The translations under genes and the position numbers were made by a program. A stretch of 64,000 nt of DNA from an uncultured Erwinia sp. (GTDB taxonomy: Bacteria; Pseudomonadota; Gammaproteobacteria; Enterobacterales; Enterobacteriaceae), in contig CAJYIY010000100.1 in the NCBI GenBank assembly GCA_913775305.1, positions 1 through 64,000 on the forward strand, given 5' to 3'. Shown here piece by piece: positions 30,248-40,630 of this stretch (position 1 is its first letter; each line of letters begins with the position of its first letter). The notes beneath the pieces are model-generated. The model made no database searches. It had not been told where the DNA came from and saw only the letters and a program-made list of their open reading frames with translations.

Positions 30248-30600
30248 ATGATTAAAATTTTTTTATGCTTTCCCTTTTTCTGCTGGTGGGTTGTGCTGGA
30301 GACAGACTGGCGTTTCATAAGGAGGGCAGCGCGATCATAAATGAAAAACGGATTTGTATAACATCCCACCCAGGCGATATTCTGGAATATTATTCTTTAA
30401 GTTCATCTGAAAATCGTTATGAGGCACTTGTATTAACGGAGGATAATGTCGCGAAAAAATATTCTGATACCTGTATACCTTTGATGCTTAAAAGCAGTAC
30501 GAATTACGAGTTAATTTACGTATTAAGTGGTGAAAAGTATCGGTTCGAATTTATAACTGATGCCCACAAGAAAGTAACAAAAACCTACAGCAGGTCGTAA
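30248..30600 (+). pseudogene. Putative T6SS immunity periplasmic lipoprotein, homopolymer frameshift in the signal peptide
   Basis: From ATG 30265 the frame gives MLSLFLLVGCAGDRLAFHKE and about 100 more residues (KRICITSHPGDILEYYSLSSSENRYEALVL), which I recognise as the family of T6SS immunity lipoproteins. The likely true start is ATG 30248: with one more T in the run 30258-30264 (eight instead of seven) it would read MIKIFFMLSLFLLVGC, an ideal lipoprotein signal. As given, the reading is either shifted or starts late with a very short signal. Directly downstream of the metallopeptidase effector. Confidence 0.65.
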
Positions 30601-30637
30601 AAAAAAGCCGGGATTGCGCGGGATACGATATTGTCGA

Positions 30638-30889
30638 TCAGGCTTGCGCGTCGCAGACGGTTGCTTCGCTCACACCGACTTTAACGCTCTCAACGACAGA
30701 GTTAGAGGCATCTTCGGTCACGCGCTCCGGGTTGATGAGTTTGCAGGTAAAGGCCAGCTTACCTTCACGCAGGGGATCCTGCACCTTATTCAATTCAACG
30801 TTATGAAACGGTGCCAGTCCCAGCGTGATAACTTCCGCTACCGCAATGGAGCCGTTGTCGTATTCATTGCGGTAGCTGAACTGCTGTCG
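30638..30889 (-). pseudogene. Unrecognised gene fragment behind yfhH
   Basis: An open stretch of 83 codons without a start follows the yfhH stop codon in the same frame: FSYRNEYDNGSIAVAEVITL, GLAPFHNVELNKVQDPLREG, KLAFTCKLINPERVTEDASN and onward to TGA at 30638. Composition and codon use look like a real protein C-terminus, and the opposite-strand frame over it is a shadow. I do not recognise the family. It marks the right edge of the inserted mosaic. Confidence 0.45.
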
Positions 30890-31729
30890 TCAGATCAGCT
30901 TTTTCACCAGCGCCTCACTGTGTCGGATATGGCTGGTAGCACGTTCCGGATCGCGCTGTATCAGCGCCATAAACAGTAAATCGGTGAGCGCCAGCTGCGC
31001 CATTGTAGAGGAAATGGCCGCACTACGCGTAGTTTGCTCTTCCGCAACGGTATATAGACAGTGCGATGCCGCCTGCTGTAGCGTATTCGGCGTAAAGCCG
31101 GTAAAGGCCAGCACGGTGGCGCCGATTCGCTGGGCTTCCTGCGCCGCCAGGTTAATTTCCCGCCGCTCGCCGGTGTAGGAAATCGCCAGCAGCACATCGC
31201 CGGGGCTCATCGCCTGAACGCTGGCCAGCAGCGCATGCATATCCTGTTCCGCCACCGCGCTGATACCAATCTTCATCAGCTTCCAGGAGAAATCTTTCGC
31301 CACCAGCCCGGAAGCCCCGATTCCAACCAGAACAATACGCCTGGCGTTACGCAGCAGGAGCAGCGTCTCCTGCAGCATCTCTTCGCTGTTAATATCCAGC
31401 GTGGCGCGGATCGCCGACATCTTCTCGGTAAAAAGCTTCTCGCCCACGGTTTTAAGCGGATCGTCGCTAAGGATCAGGTTGTGCACGGTGATGGCATCTT
31501 TATCTGCCAGCGACTCACTCAGTGCCAGCTTCAGCGCAGGGAAGCCCTTATAGCCCAACTTTTGTGCGAATTTAACGACGCTGGACTGGCTGACGCCAGA
31601 TTCATCCGCCAGCTTTTGTGAACTCAGGTGACGCGCGCGGTCCGGCTGCGACAGCAGATAGTCAGCCAGGCGGCGCTCATTCAGTGCCAGGCTGGGATAC
31701 AGCTGACGAATGCGCAGCAGTGAACTCAT
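30890..31729 (-). CDS. yfhH: RpiR-family regulator YfhH, likely repressor of murQ
   Basis: 279 residues from ATG 31729 with GAGG ahead (MSSLLRIRQLYPSLALNERRLADYLL). The N-terminal helix-turn-helix (LADESGVSQSSVVKFAQKLGYKGFPALK) is followed by a SIS sugar-phosphate domain (GIGASGLVAKDFSWKLMKIG, ISYTGERREINLAAQEAQR). It is closest to E. coli YfhH, not MurR, but lies divergent from murQ with palindromic operators between, so it probably plays the MurR role and responds to MurNAc-6-phosphate. Confidence 0.9.
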   Translation of the reverse strand: MSSLLRIRQLYPSLALNERRLADYLLSQPDRARHLSSQKLADESGVSQSSVVKFAQKLGYKGFPALKLALSESLADKDAITVHNLILSDDPLKTVGEKLFTEKMSAIRATLDINSEEMLQETLLLLRNARRIVLVGIGASGLVAKDFSWKLMKIGISAVAEQDMHALLASVQAMSPGDVLLAISYTGERREINLAAQEAQRIGATVLAFTGFTPNTLQQAASHCLYTVAEEQTTRSAAISSTMAQLALTDLLFMALIQRDPERATSHIRHSEALVKKLI

Positions 31730-31943
31730 CTCTTTTCCTCTTGCCAATTCGAATTCATCACGTTGAATTGACAGCAATGATAGCAGGCATAACGCAAAGT
31801 CAAACCTACTGATTCGCAGTTTCCAGGCGTTGACGGGCCGAATCCAGAGCTCTTCAGGCAGGTCGCCAGATCTGGTGGATTTTTCTGCTACTTACCGCCC
31901 GTCTTACGTTTACAATGATCTTAGTGTAAAAACGGTTTTTTTT

Positions 31944-31989
31944 GAATAAAATATTCAAATAATGAGTTGTCTTTTCGAATTAAATATTC
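31944..31989. promoter_or_regulatory. Paired palindromic operators between yfhH and murQ
   Basis: GAATAAAATATTC (31944-31956) and GAATTAAATATTC (31977-31989), 33 bases apart centre to centre, about three helical turns. Each is a near-perfect inverted repeat. The second ends 15 bases before the murQ ATG. Likely bound by the divergent RpiR-family regulator. Confidence 0.65.
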
Positions 31990-32004
31990 AGTCAGGGGGA
32001 AAGC

Positions 32005-32904
32005 ATGGATCTGGGTTCACTGGTGTCAGAAACGCGTAATGCGGACACACGCGACCTCGACAGCCTGTCGACGCTGGAGATGGTCACCAAATTCAATCAG
32101 CAGGATGCCACCGTGGCGGCAGCGGTCAGCCTGACGCTACCGCAGGTCGCACAGGCCGTTGATGCCGCCGCCGACGCACTGACTGCCGGGGGGCGCATCA
32201 TCTATATGGGGGCAGGTACCAGTGGCCGCCTGGGCGTGCTGGATGCTTCCGAATGCCCGCCAACTTTTGGTGTACCTCACGATCTGGTGATCGGCCTGAT
32301 TGCCGGCGGACCGGGTGCCATGTTTAAGGCCGTCGAGGGCGCAGAGGATGATGAAGAACTGGGCGTCAGCGATTTAAAGGCGCTGCATCTCAACCCGAAC
32401 GATCTGGTAATCGGTCTGGCCGCCTCCGGCCGCACGCCTTACGTCATTGGCGCACTGCGCTATGCCCGCCTTCAGGGATGTCGCACGGCCGCTATTTCTT
32501 GCAATCCCGGCTCGCCGATTGCCCGCGAAGCGGAAATCGCCATTTCACCGGTCGTTGGCCCGGAAGCGTTGACCGGATCAACGCGCCTGAAGTCCGGTAC
32601 CGCACAAAAACTGGTCCTGAATATGATCTCCACCGGTGCGATGGTGAAAATCGGTAAGGTCTGGCAGAACCTGATGGTCGACATGAAAGCCACCAATATC
32701 AAACTGGTGGATCGTGCACGTCGCATGGTATGCGAAGCTACGGGCTGCACACCGCAGCAGGCAGATGTGGCGTTAGGGCAGGTGGAGTATGAAGTTAAAA
32801 CGGCGATTCTGATGATCCTGGCGGACCTGTCCGGTAGCGAGGCGCGTCAGCGTCTCGGCAGGCATGGGGGTTTTTTACGTGCCGCGCTGAAAGAAGAGCG
32901 GTAA
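32005..32904 (+). CDS. murQ: N-acetylmuramic acid 6-phosphate etherase
   Basis: 299 residues. SIS domain with [23 protein letters not shown] and [19 protein letters not shown], plus [22 protein letters not shown]. It splits MurNAc-6-phosphate into GlcNAc-6-phosphate and lactate in cell-wall recycling. No murP transporter follows, so the substrate probably comes from AnmK. AGGGGGAAA precedes the start. Confidence 0.96.
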   Translation: MDLGSLVSETRNADTRDLDSLSTLEMVTKFNQQDATVAAAVSLTLPQVAQAVDAAADALTAGGRIIYMGAGTSGRLGVLDASECPPTFGVPHDLVIGLIAGGPGAMFKAVEGAEDDEELGVSDLKALHLNPNDLVIGLAASGRTPYVIGALRYARLQGCRTAAISCNPGSPIAREAEIAISPVVGPEALTGSTRLKSGTAQKLVLNMISTGAMVKIGKVWQNLMVDMKATNIKLVDRARRMVCEATGCTPQQADVALGQVEYEVKTAILMILADLSGSEARQRLGRHGGFLRAALKEER

Positions 32905-33094
32905 AACAAGTTCTTCACGCCTTTCTGGCTACACTTAACCTTTGCCAGCGGTTGATACAGAGCCGTCTGGCGGCTGACCGGGGGATTTTCGACCGGCGGA
33001 CAGCAAAGAAATTAACAGGGGCTGGGCGGTAACACCTTACTGAGGTGCCGGGCCGGCCTGACATTTCAGATTTAAAGACTGTAAGGAGCAGGGT

Positions 33095-33733
33095 TTGACA
33101 ACCAGTCAGGAACGACGCGTGATTTTTTTTGACCTCGACGGTACGCTGCATCAGCAGGATATGTTTGGTAGCTACATGCGCTGGATGCTGTGGCGTCAGC
33201 CGTTAAACCTGCTGCTGGTCCTGCCGCTGTTGCCGGTGGTGGCGGGGGGCCTGTTACTGCGCGGTCGCGCCGCCCGCTGGCCGATGAGCCTGCTGCTGTG
33301 GTCAATCACCTTTGGCCACAGCGAGCAGCGGCTGATGCAGCGTGAAAACGAGTTTGCCCGCTGGTTCCGGCAGCGTGTAAAGGCATTTCCGGTGGTGCAG
33401 CAGCGCCTGACGGATTACCTGAACAGTGATGATGCCGACGTCTGGCTGATCACCGGTTCGCCGCAGCCGCTGGTGGAACAGGTGTATTTTGACTCTGCAT
33501 TTCTGCCGAAGGTAAAACTGATCGCCAGCCAGATGTCCCGCGCACGGGGGGGACGGGTTCTGGCGCTGCGCTGCCTTGGGCATGAGAAAGTCGCGCAGCT
33601 GGAAGAGCAGCTCGGTACGCCGCTACAGCTTTACAGCGGTTACAGCGACAGTAATCAGGACAACCCGCTGCTGTTTTTCTGCCAGCATCGCTTCCGCGTG
33701 ACGCCCGTCGGGGAACTGCAACAGCTGGAATAA
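33095..33733 (+). CDS. pgpC: Phosphatidylglycerophosphatase C
   Basis: 212 residues from TTG 33095 with AAGGAG at 33083. HAD motif I FFDLDGTL, motif II ITGSPQPL and motif III/IV near GYSDSNQDNPLL are present, with one membrane stretch (LNLLLVLPLLPVVAGGLLL). It dephosphorylates phosphatidylglycerol phosphate in phospholipid synthesis (E. coli YfhB/PgpC). tadA follows after 61 bases. Confidence 0.93.
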   Translation: MTTSQERRVIFFDLDGTLHQQDMFGSYMRWMLWRQPLNLLLVLPLLPVVAGGLLLRGRAARWPMSLLLWSITFGHSEQRLMQRENEFARWFRQRVKAFPVVQQRLTDYLNSDDADVWLITGSPQPLVEQVYFDSAFLPKVKLIASQMSRARGGRVLALRCLGHEKVAQLEEQLGTPLQLYSGYSDSNQDNPLLFFCQHRFRVTPVGELQQLE

Positions 33734-33764
33734 GCGCGGTTTGCCGCACGCAATCAGTGTATAA

Positions 33765-34301
<537 letters not shown>

Positions 34302-34351
34302 ATCAGCGTAAGCGACCCTGGAATTGCCGCCATCCCTGACGCGACAGCCGC

Positions 34352-35809
34352 TCAGTTCATCGCAAGCTGTGGCGGCACGGCCGGATAAGCCTTACCCAGT
34401 TCGGCTTCCGTCGCGGCCTTCTGCGCCAGCTTTCGTTCCTGATCTTCCAGATACCCGACCAGGCTAATCTGATATTTCCGGATATTTTCTACATAGGCGT
34501 AGGCCTCGTATCCGCGCGCGTAGCCGTAAGTGGTCTGGCTGTAGTAGCGCTTCTGACTCAGCATGGGCAGACGGAGCTTAACATCGGCCCAGCTGTCAGG
34601 ATTGCCCTGCTGTTTTTCCGTCAGCTTGCGTGCATCCAGCATATGGGCATAGCCCATATTATAGGCGGCCAGGGCAAACCAGATACGTTCATCTTCCGGG
34701 ATCCCTGACGGAACTTTTTCCATCATCCTTAACAGATACTCACTGCCGCCGCGCACGCTCTGCTCCGGGTCTGTGCGATCGGTGACGTTCAGGCTTTCTG
34801 CGGTGTTACGCGTCAGCATCATCATCCCGCGCACGCCGGTTGGCGAAGTGGCCTGAGGGTTCCAGTGTGATTCCTGGTAAGAAATCGCCGCCAGCAGTCG
34901 CCAGTCCATACTTTGCGCATATTTTTCAAACAGGGGCTGAATGGCAGGTAGCGTGCCGTCAATGGCGCGCAGGAACGTCCGGGTGTCAACGTAGTCAAAC
35001 GTCCCAACGTGGCCAAGATATTTTTCATCCAGCCGCGCCATGGCGCCTTCTTCGCCCATCTGATTATAAAAATCGAGCATCGCCGCACTCAGACTGTCGT
35101 CCTGTTCACGCTGAATGTACCAGGTGACGGGTTCTTCATCGGTGATATCAAACGCCACTGCCAGCTGCGGGTGGATGCGCTGCATCAGGCCAATGGTCAC
35201 CGAATCACCGACCGTGTAATCGACTTTGCCATCGGCAACGGCCTGTAAAAGCGCCTGCGGCGTCTGATCGGTGGAGATCGCCCAGTCGAGATCCGGGTAC
35301 TGATTCTCCTTCGAACCGCGCAGGGTGGAAAGATAGGCAGAGCCGGAAGCCACAATCAGGCGTTCTTTCAGATCGCCAAGGTTTTTGGGCCTTGCTGCGC
35401 CGATACGGTATACCAGCTGCTGCGAAACGGAATAATAGGTCGGACCGGCACGAAAATGTGCCAGACGATCATTGTTGTAAATTAAACCGGCCGCCAGCAC
35501 ATCAGCTTTGTCATCTTCCAGATCGTCAAACAGATCGCTCAGGTTCGGGCGCACGGTAATTTCCAGCTTCACACCCAGATAATCGGCGAAGCGTTTTGCC
35601 AGCTCATAGTCCATTCCGGCTGGAGACTTGTTCACGGTGTAATAGGTCAGCGGAGAATTTATCGTGCTGACGCGTAAAACTCCTCGTGATTTTATCTGGG
35701 CAATGCGGTCGGTTGGGCCGCCTTGCCAGGGGATCGACGGCCACAGCGCCAGCGCAAGCAGCACCATCACCAGCCCGATAAGCAGGTAGTTTAATTTTAG
35801 GCGTTTCAA
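34352..35809 (-). CDS. mltF: Membrane-bound lytic murein transglycosylase F
   Basis: 485 residues. An N-terminal membrane anchor/signal ([20 protein letters not shown]) is followed by a solute-binding-like domain (about 40-270) and a lysozyme-like SLT domain with the catalytic Glu in [26 protein letters not shown]. It cleaves murein with formation of anhydro-muropeptides. Divergent from purL. Confidence 0.95.
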   Translation of the reverse strand: MKRLKLNYLLIGLVMVLLALALWPSIPWQGGPTDRIAQIKSRGVLRVSTINSPLTYYTVNKSPAGMDYELAKRFADYLGVKLEITVRPNLSDLFDDLEDDKADVLAAGLIYNNDRLAHFRAGPTYYSVSQQLVYRIGAARPKNLGDLKERLIVASGSAYLSTLRGSKENQYPDLDWAISTDQTPQALLQAVADGKVDYTVGDSVTIGLMQRIHPQLAVAFDITDEEPVTWYIQREQDDSLSAAMLDFYNQMGEEGAMARLDEKYLGHVGTFDYVDTRTFLRAIDGTLPAIQPLFEKYAQSMDWRLLAAISYQESHWNPQATSPTGVRGMMMLTRNTAESLNVTDRTDPEQSVRGGSEYLLRMMEKVPSGIPEDERIWFALAAYNMGYAHMLDARKLTEKQQGNPDSWADVKLRLPMLSQKRYYSQTTYGYARGYEAYAYVENIRKYQISLVGYLEDQERKLAQKAATEAELGKAYPAVPPQLAMN

Positions 35810-35974
35810 ATAGTTATCTCTCGATGGATCTCAGGTATCTGTCTTCTAAGGCAGTATTTATTGGCTATAATTGCTCCTGAGCGTCAGGCATTTTGCGCAA
35901 CTCCGTGCGGCATCGCAACCTAATTCAAACTGAATCGTGCGATTTTCAGCCAATTCTGGAAGTCGATTAATTCT

Positions 35975-35990
35975 GCGCAAACGGTTTCGT
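35975..35990 (+). promoter_or_regulatory. PurR box upstream of purL
   Basis: GCGCAAACGGTTTCGT fits the 16-base PurR consensus ACGCAAACGTTTTCNT with few changes, about 90 bases before purL. Confidence 0.75.
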
Positions 35991-36078
35991 AACCGGTAGG
36001 GATTCTCTATAATAGCGCCCGTTTTCCCTGTTGCGCCCAATGAAGCGTCGCCCGGCGCTTCGAGACGAGAGATCTTTA

Positions 36079-39000
36079 ATGATGGAAATTCTGCGTGGTT
36101 CGCCCGCCCTGTCGGCATTTCGTATTAACAAACTGCTGACCCGCTTTCAGGACGCTCACCTGCCGGTGAGTGATATTTACGCCGAGTACGTCCATTTCGC
36201 CGATGTCAGCGCACCGCTGGATGCGGATGCGAAAGCGCGCCTGCAGCGCCTGCTGAAATACGGTCCTTCTCTCGCTGAGCATACCCCGGAAGGCCGCCTG
36301 CTGCTGGTGACCCCTCGTCCCGGCACGATCTCCCCGTGGTCATCCAAAGCGACCGATATCGCCCACAACTGCGACCTGCCTCAGGTTCTGCGCCTTGAGC
36401 GCGGACTGGCTTTCTACATTCAGGCACCACAGCTGACCGAAGCACAATGGAGCGCACTGGCTGCTCTGCTGCACGATCGCATGATGGAAACCGTCTTTAC
36501 GGACCTGAATCAGGCCGGGCAGCTGTTTGCCCACCATCAGCCCGCGCCGGTCCAGAGCGTGGACGTGCTGGGAGAAGGCCGCGATGCGCTGGTCCAGGCA
36601 AATATCAAGCTGGGCCTGGCACTGGCCGAAGATGAGATCGACTACCTGCTGGCCGCGTTTGAAAAACTGGGGCGCAACCCGAACGACATCGAACTTTACA
36701 TGTTTGCTCAGGCAAACTCAGAGCACTGCCGCCACAAAATTTTCAACGCTGACTGGGTGATTGATGGTGAACAGCAGCCAAAGTCGCTGTTCAAGATGAT
36801 CAAAAACACCTTTGAGAAAACGCCTGACCATGTCCTGTCTGCCTATAAAGATAACGCGGCGGTGATGGAGGGCTCTCAGGTTGGTCGTTTCTATGCCGAT
36901 CGTCAGGGCTCGTATGACTTCCATCAGGAAGATACCCATATCCTGATGAAGGTGGAAACCCATAACCACCCGACGGCGATTTCGCCGTGGCCGGGGGCGG
37001 CAACCGGTTCCGGTGGCGAAATCCGTGATGAGGGCGCGACAGGACGCGGCGCGAAGCCAAAAGCGGGTTTGGTTGGCTTCTCCGTTTCTAACCTGCGCAT
37101 TCCGGGCTTTGAACAGCCGTGGGAAGAGGATTTCGGCAAGCCGGACCGCATCGTTACCGCGCTGGATATTATGACCGAAGGCCCTCTGGGCGGTGCGGCG
37201 TTTAACAATGAATTTGGACGCCCGGCGCTGAACGGCTACTTCCGTACCTACGAAGAGCGCGTGAACAGCCACAACGGCGAAGAGCTGCGCGGCTACCATA
37301 AACCCATCATGCTGGCGGGGGGAATTGGTAACATCCGTGCGGACCACGTGCAGAAAGGTGAAATCAGCGTGGGGGCAAAGCTGATTGTTCTCGGCGGCCC
37401 GGCAATGAACATCGGCCTGGGCGGCGGTGCGGCCTCATCCATGGCCTCAGGCCAGTCGGATGCCGATCTCGACTTCGCATCCGTTCAGCGCGATAACCCG
37501 GAAATGGAACGTCGCTGCCAGGAAGTGATTGACCGTTGCTGGCAGTTAGGTGAAGCCAACCCGATTCTGTTTATCCACGACGTGGGGGCGGGCGGTCTGT
37601 CCAACGCCATGCCGGAACTGGTCAGCGATGGCGAGCGCGGCGGTCGTTTTAATCTGCGCGATATCCTTAACGACGAACCCGGCATGAGCCCGCTGGAAGT
37701 CTGGTGTAATGAATCGCAGGAGCGTTACGTGCTGGCGGTGGCTCCTGAAAGCATCGCGCTGTTCGACGAGCTGTGCAAACGCGAACGTGCCCCCTATGCA
37801 GTGATTGGTGAAGCCACGGAAGAGATGCACCTCACCCTGAGCGACAGCCATTTCGACAACACGCCGATCGATCTGCCGCTGGATGTGCTGCTGGGCAAAA
37901 CGCCAAAAATGACCCGTGATGTTGCCAGCCTGAAGGCAAAAGGTGAGGCGCTGGTTCGCGACATTATTTCTGTCGCCGATGCGGTCAACCGCGTACTGCA
38001 CCTGCCGACGGTGGCAGAGAAAACCTTCCTTGTGACCATCGGTGACCGTTCGGTCACCGGCATGGTGGCGCGCGATCAGATGGTTGGACCGTGGCAGATC
38101 CCGGTTGCCAACTGCGCAGTGACCACTGCCAGCCTTGACAGCTACTACGGTGAAGCGATGGCGCTGGGTGAACGTGCGCCGGTTGCGCTGCTGGACTTTG
38201 CGGCATCCGGTCGTCTGGCCGTGGGTGAAGCCCTGACGAACATTGCCGCGACTCAGATTGGTCCACTGACGCGCATTAAACTTTCTGCTAACTGGATGGC
38301 CGCAGCCGGTCACCCGGGGGAAGATGCGGGCCTGTATGAAGCGGTGAAAGCGGTCGGCGAAGAGCTGTGCCCGGCGCTGGGGATCACCATCCCGGTAGGC
38401 AAAGATTCCATGTCGATGAAGACCCGCTGGCAGGAGGGGGCCGAGCAGCGTGAGATGACGTCACCGCTGTCGCTGGTGATCACCGCCTTTGCCCGCGTGG
38501 AAGACGTGCGCAAAACCGTCACGCCACAGCTGCAAACCGTCGATAACCGTCTGCTGCTGATCGACCTCGGTAACGGCGCCAATGCGCTGGGTGCCACCGC
38601 ACTGTCTCAGGTTTATCGTCAGCTGGGTGACAAACCGGCCGACGTGCGTGATGCGAAACAGCTGGCCGGATTCTGGAATGCCATCCAGACGCTGGTTGCC
38701 GACGGCAAGCTGCTGGCTTACCACGATCGTTCAGACGGTGGTCTGCTGGTGACGCTGGCGGAAATGGCCTTCACCGGCCACTGCGGCGTTGAGGCTGATA
38801 TCGCCGCGCTGGGCAGCGACAGCCTGGCGGCATTGTTTAACGAAGAGCTGGGCGCCGTGATTCAGGTTGCCGCAGCAGACTGCGCCGCGGTTGAGCAGGT
38901 GTTTGCTGCTAACGGCCTGAGTGACAGCGTGCATGTGCTGGGCCGTGCGGTAGAGGGCGATCGTTTTGTGATCACCTCCGGCGATTCTGCAGTGTACAGC

Positions 39001-39963
39001 GAAAGCCGCACCACGCTGCGCACCTGGTGGGCAGAAACCACCTGGCAGATGCAGCGCCTGCGCGATAATCCGACCTGTGCTGACCAGGAACACGAAGCGA
39101 AGAAAGATAACCGCGATCCGGGTCTGAACGTCAAGCTGACCTTCAGGCCGGAAGAGGACATTGCCGCACCGTTTATTGCGACCGGCGCGCGTCCTAAAGT
39201 TGCCGTGCTGCGCGAGCAGGGCGTGAACTCCCACGTTGAGATGGCGGCCGCCTTCCATCGTGCCGGATTTGACGCGGTTGACGTGCATATGAGTGACCTG
39301 CTGGCGGGGCGTCGTGGTCTGACCGATGTTCAGGCGCTGGTTGCCTGCGGCGGCTTCTCCTACGGGGATGTGCTGGGTGCGGGCGAAGGCTGGGCGAAGT
39401 CGATTCTGTTCAACAGCCGCGTGCGTGACGAGTTCGAAACCTTCTTCCACCGTCCGCAGACGCTGGCGCTGGGCGTGTGTAACGGTTGCCAGATGATGTC
39501 TAATCTGCGTGAACTGATCCCGGGTAGCGAAGCGTGGCCGCGTTTTGTACGCAACCAGTCCGAGCGTTTTGAAGCGCGTTTCAGTCTGGTAGAAGTTGCT
39601 GCCAGCCCGTCACTGCTGCTGGATGGCATGGTCGGTTCCCGTATGCCAATTGCGGTTTCGCACGGTGAAGGCTTTGTTGAAGTACGTAGCGATGCGCATC
39701 TGGCGCAGCTTGAGCAGAAGGGGCTGGTTGCGCTGCGCTTCGTTGATAACTTCGGCAACGTGACTCAGCACTACCCGGCGAACCCGAACGGTTCTCCAAA
39801 CGGGATCACGGCGGTGACTAACGAAAGCGGTCGCGTAACGATTATGATGCCGCATCCTGAGCGCGTATTCCGCACCGTCAGCAACTCCTGGCACCCGGCC
39901 GAATGGGGCGAGGACAGCCCGTGGATGCGTATTTTCCGTAATGCGCGCAAGCAGCTGGGCTGA
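36079..39963 (+). CDS. purL: Phosphoribosylformylglycinamidine synthase
   Basis: 1294 residues from 36079 ([20 protein letters not shown]), the single-chain PurL of enterobacteria. FGAM synthase domains hold [34 protein letters not shown] and [13 protein letters not shown]; the C-terminal class I amidotransferase has the nucleophile Cys in [13 protein letters not shown] and His/Glu in MPHPERVFR. It catalyses the fourth step of purine synthesis. A PurR box lies upstream and a strong terminator follows. Confidence 0.98.
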   Translation: MMEILRGSPALSAFRINKLLTRFQDAHLPVSDIYAEYVHFADVSAPLDADAKARLQRLLKYGPSLAEHTPEGRLLLVTPRPGTISPWSSKATDIAHNCDLPQVLRLERGLAFYIQAPQLTEAQWSALAALLHDRMMETVFTDLNQAGQLFAHHQPAPVQSVDVLGEGRDALVQANIKLGLALAEDEIDYLLAAFEKLGRNPNDIELYMFAQANSEHCRHKIFNADWVIDGEQQPKSLFKMIKNTFEKTPDHVLSAYKDNAAVMEGSQVGRFYADRQGSYDFHQEDTHILMKVETHNHPTAISPWPGAATGSGGEIRDEGATGRGAKPKAGLVGFSVSNLRIPGFEQPWEEDFGKPDRIVTALDIMTEGPLGGAAFNNEFGRPALNGYFRTYEERVNSHNGEELRGYHKPIMLAGGIGNIRADHVQKGEISVGAKLIVLGGPAMNIGLGGGAASSMASGQSDADLDFASVQRDNPEMERRCQEVIDRCWQLGEANPILFIHDVGAGGLSNAMPELVSDGERGGRFNLRDILNDEPGMSPLEVWCNESQERYVLAVAPESIALFDELCKRERAPYAVIGEATEEMHLTLSDSHFDNTPIDLPLDVLLGKTPKMTRDVASLKAKGEALVRDIISVADAVNRVLHLPTVAEKTFLVTIGDRSVTGMVARDQMVGPWQIPVANCAVTTASLDSYYGEAMALGERAPVALLDFAASGRLAVGEALTNIAATQIGPLTRIKLSANWMAAAGHPGEDAGLYEAVKAVGEELCPALGITIPVGKDSMSMKTRWQEGAEQREMTSPLSLVITAFARVEDVRKTVTPQLQTVDNRLLLIDLGNGANALGATALSQVYRQLGDKPADVRDAKQLAGFWNAIQTLVADGKLLAYHDRSDGGLLVTLAEMAFTGHCGVEADIAALGSDSLAALFNEELGAVIQVAAADCAAVEQVFAANGLSDSVHVLGRAVEGDRFVITSGDSAVYSESRTTLRTWWAETTWQMQRLRDNPTCADQEHEAKKDNRDPGLNVKLTFRPEEDIAAPFIATGARPKVAVLREQGVNSHVEMAAAFHRAGFDAVDVHMSDLLAGRRGLTDVQALVACGGFSYGDVLGAGEGWAKSILFNSRVRDEFETFFHRPQTLALGVCNGCQMMSNLRELIPGSEAWPRFVRNQSERFEARFSLVEVAASPSLLLDGMVGSRMPIAVSHGEGFVEVRSDAHLAQLEQKGLVALRFVDNFGNVTQHYPANPNGSPNGITAVTNESGRVTIMMPHPERVFRTVSNSWHPAEWGEDSPWMRIFRNARKQLG

Positions 39964-40008
39964 TCGGGCTGATGAGTAGGCGCTGAATCAGCGAACGTTT
40001 GCTGGTTT

Positions 40009-40045
40009 AAAAAGCCACTGTCCTTCGGGATGGTGGCTTTTTTTT
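40009..40045 (+). terminator. Terminator after purL
   Basis: AAAGCCAC-TGTCCTTCGGGATG-GTGGCTTT followed by T-run. Confidence 0.9.
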
Positions 40046-40095
40046 CAGTGGGAATGCGGACAGGGCGATGACGGTATCCCGGCCGAAATAAACAG

Positions 40096-40209
40096 TGTTG
40101 CATTTTCCCGACAAACACGCCGAGTGGCTGTCTCCAGATGGCGACATATAACTCCTTGATTTAAATAACACGTTTTGTACATCGCTAAAAGTGTTACTTT
40201 CCAGCGACA
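40096..40209 (+). promoter_or_regulatory. Three GlrR binding sites upstream of glmY
   Basis: Three copies of the TGT[CT]-N10-GACA pattern known for GlrR: 40096-40113, 40129-40146 (TGTCTCCAGATGGCGACA, perfect) and 40192-40209. They lie about 100-210 bases upstream of a sigma-54 promoter, the usual activator position. Apart from them the 370 bases between purL and glmY hold no gene. Confidence 0.85.
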
Positions 40210-40297
40210 CTTGGCCAGGTTAACCGACCGAATGCGGCGCTGTAAACAGCGATCTCAATCTAAAAAATCACCGTTTTATAATAAGTTAAAACATAAA

Positions 40298-40327
40298 TTG
40301 TAAAACTGGCACGATGCTTGCTATAAT
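40298..40327 (+). promoter_or_regulatory. Overlapping sigma-54 and sigma-70 promoters of glmY
   Basis: Sigma-54: TGGCAC (40307-40312) and TTGCT (40318-40322), the GG and GC 12 bases apart. Sigma-70: TTGTAA (40298-40303) and a perfect TATAAT (40322-40327) with 18-base spacing. Both would start transcription near 40334. Confidence 0.88.
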
Positions 40328-40333
40328 TCATCC

Positions 40334-40563
40334 AGCGGCTCATTCACCTGGTTATGACAGCCCTGCGCAAGCGGTCAAGTGCCCATAACGCCCAGAATGA
40401 CGCACAAAACGGAGCCTGTCGTCCACCACCCCGATAATCGTTCACCGTGTGACGTTATCAAACATCGGACGCAACGTTGAGTTAGGCTCCACCTATTCCG
40501 CTTCGCTGCCTGCATGCCGCGTCGCCCGATGGCCGGTTCACTGAACCGGCCATTTTCATTTTA
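40334..40563 (+). ncRNA. glmY: Small RNA GlmY
   Basis: Begins near AGCGGCTCATTCACC, like E. coli GlmY, and contains blocks shared with GlmY/GlmZ: GAATGACGCA, then CAACGTTGAGT near 40472-40482. Location between purL and glrK is conserved. GlmY binds RapZ and so protects GlmZ, which raises GlmS when glucosamine-6-phosphate is low. The 3' end is uncertain: a perfect hairpin TGGCCGGTTC-ACT-GAACCGGCCA at 40530-40552 with following T may be the terminator, or the RNA may end earlier. Confidence 0.85.
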
Positions 40564-40630
40564 CCGCTTCGCTTTCCTCGCCGCCTACTCTCCGTTAGCA
40601 TCACAGATAACCTGAACAAGAGATCTCCCC

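Noticed and set aside
30614..30979. 121-residue plus-strand frame
   Set aside because: It is antisense to the end of yfhH and to the better protein-like fragment on the minus strand.
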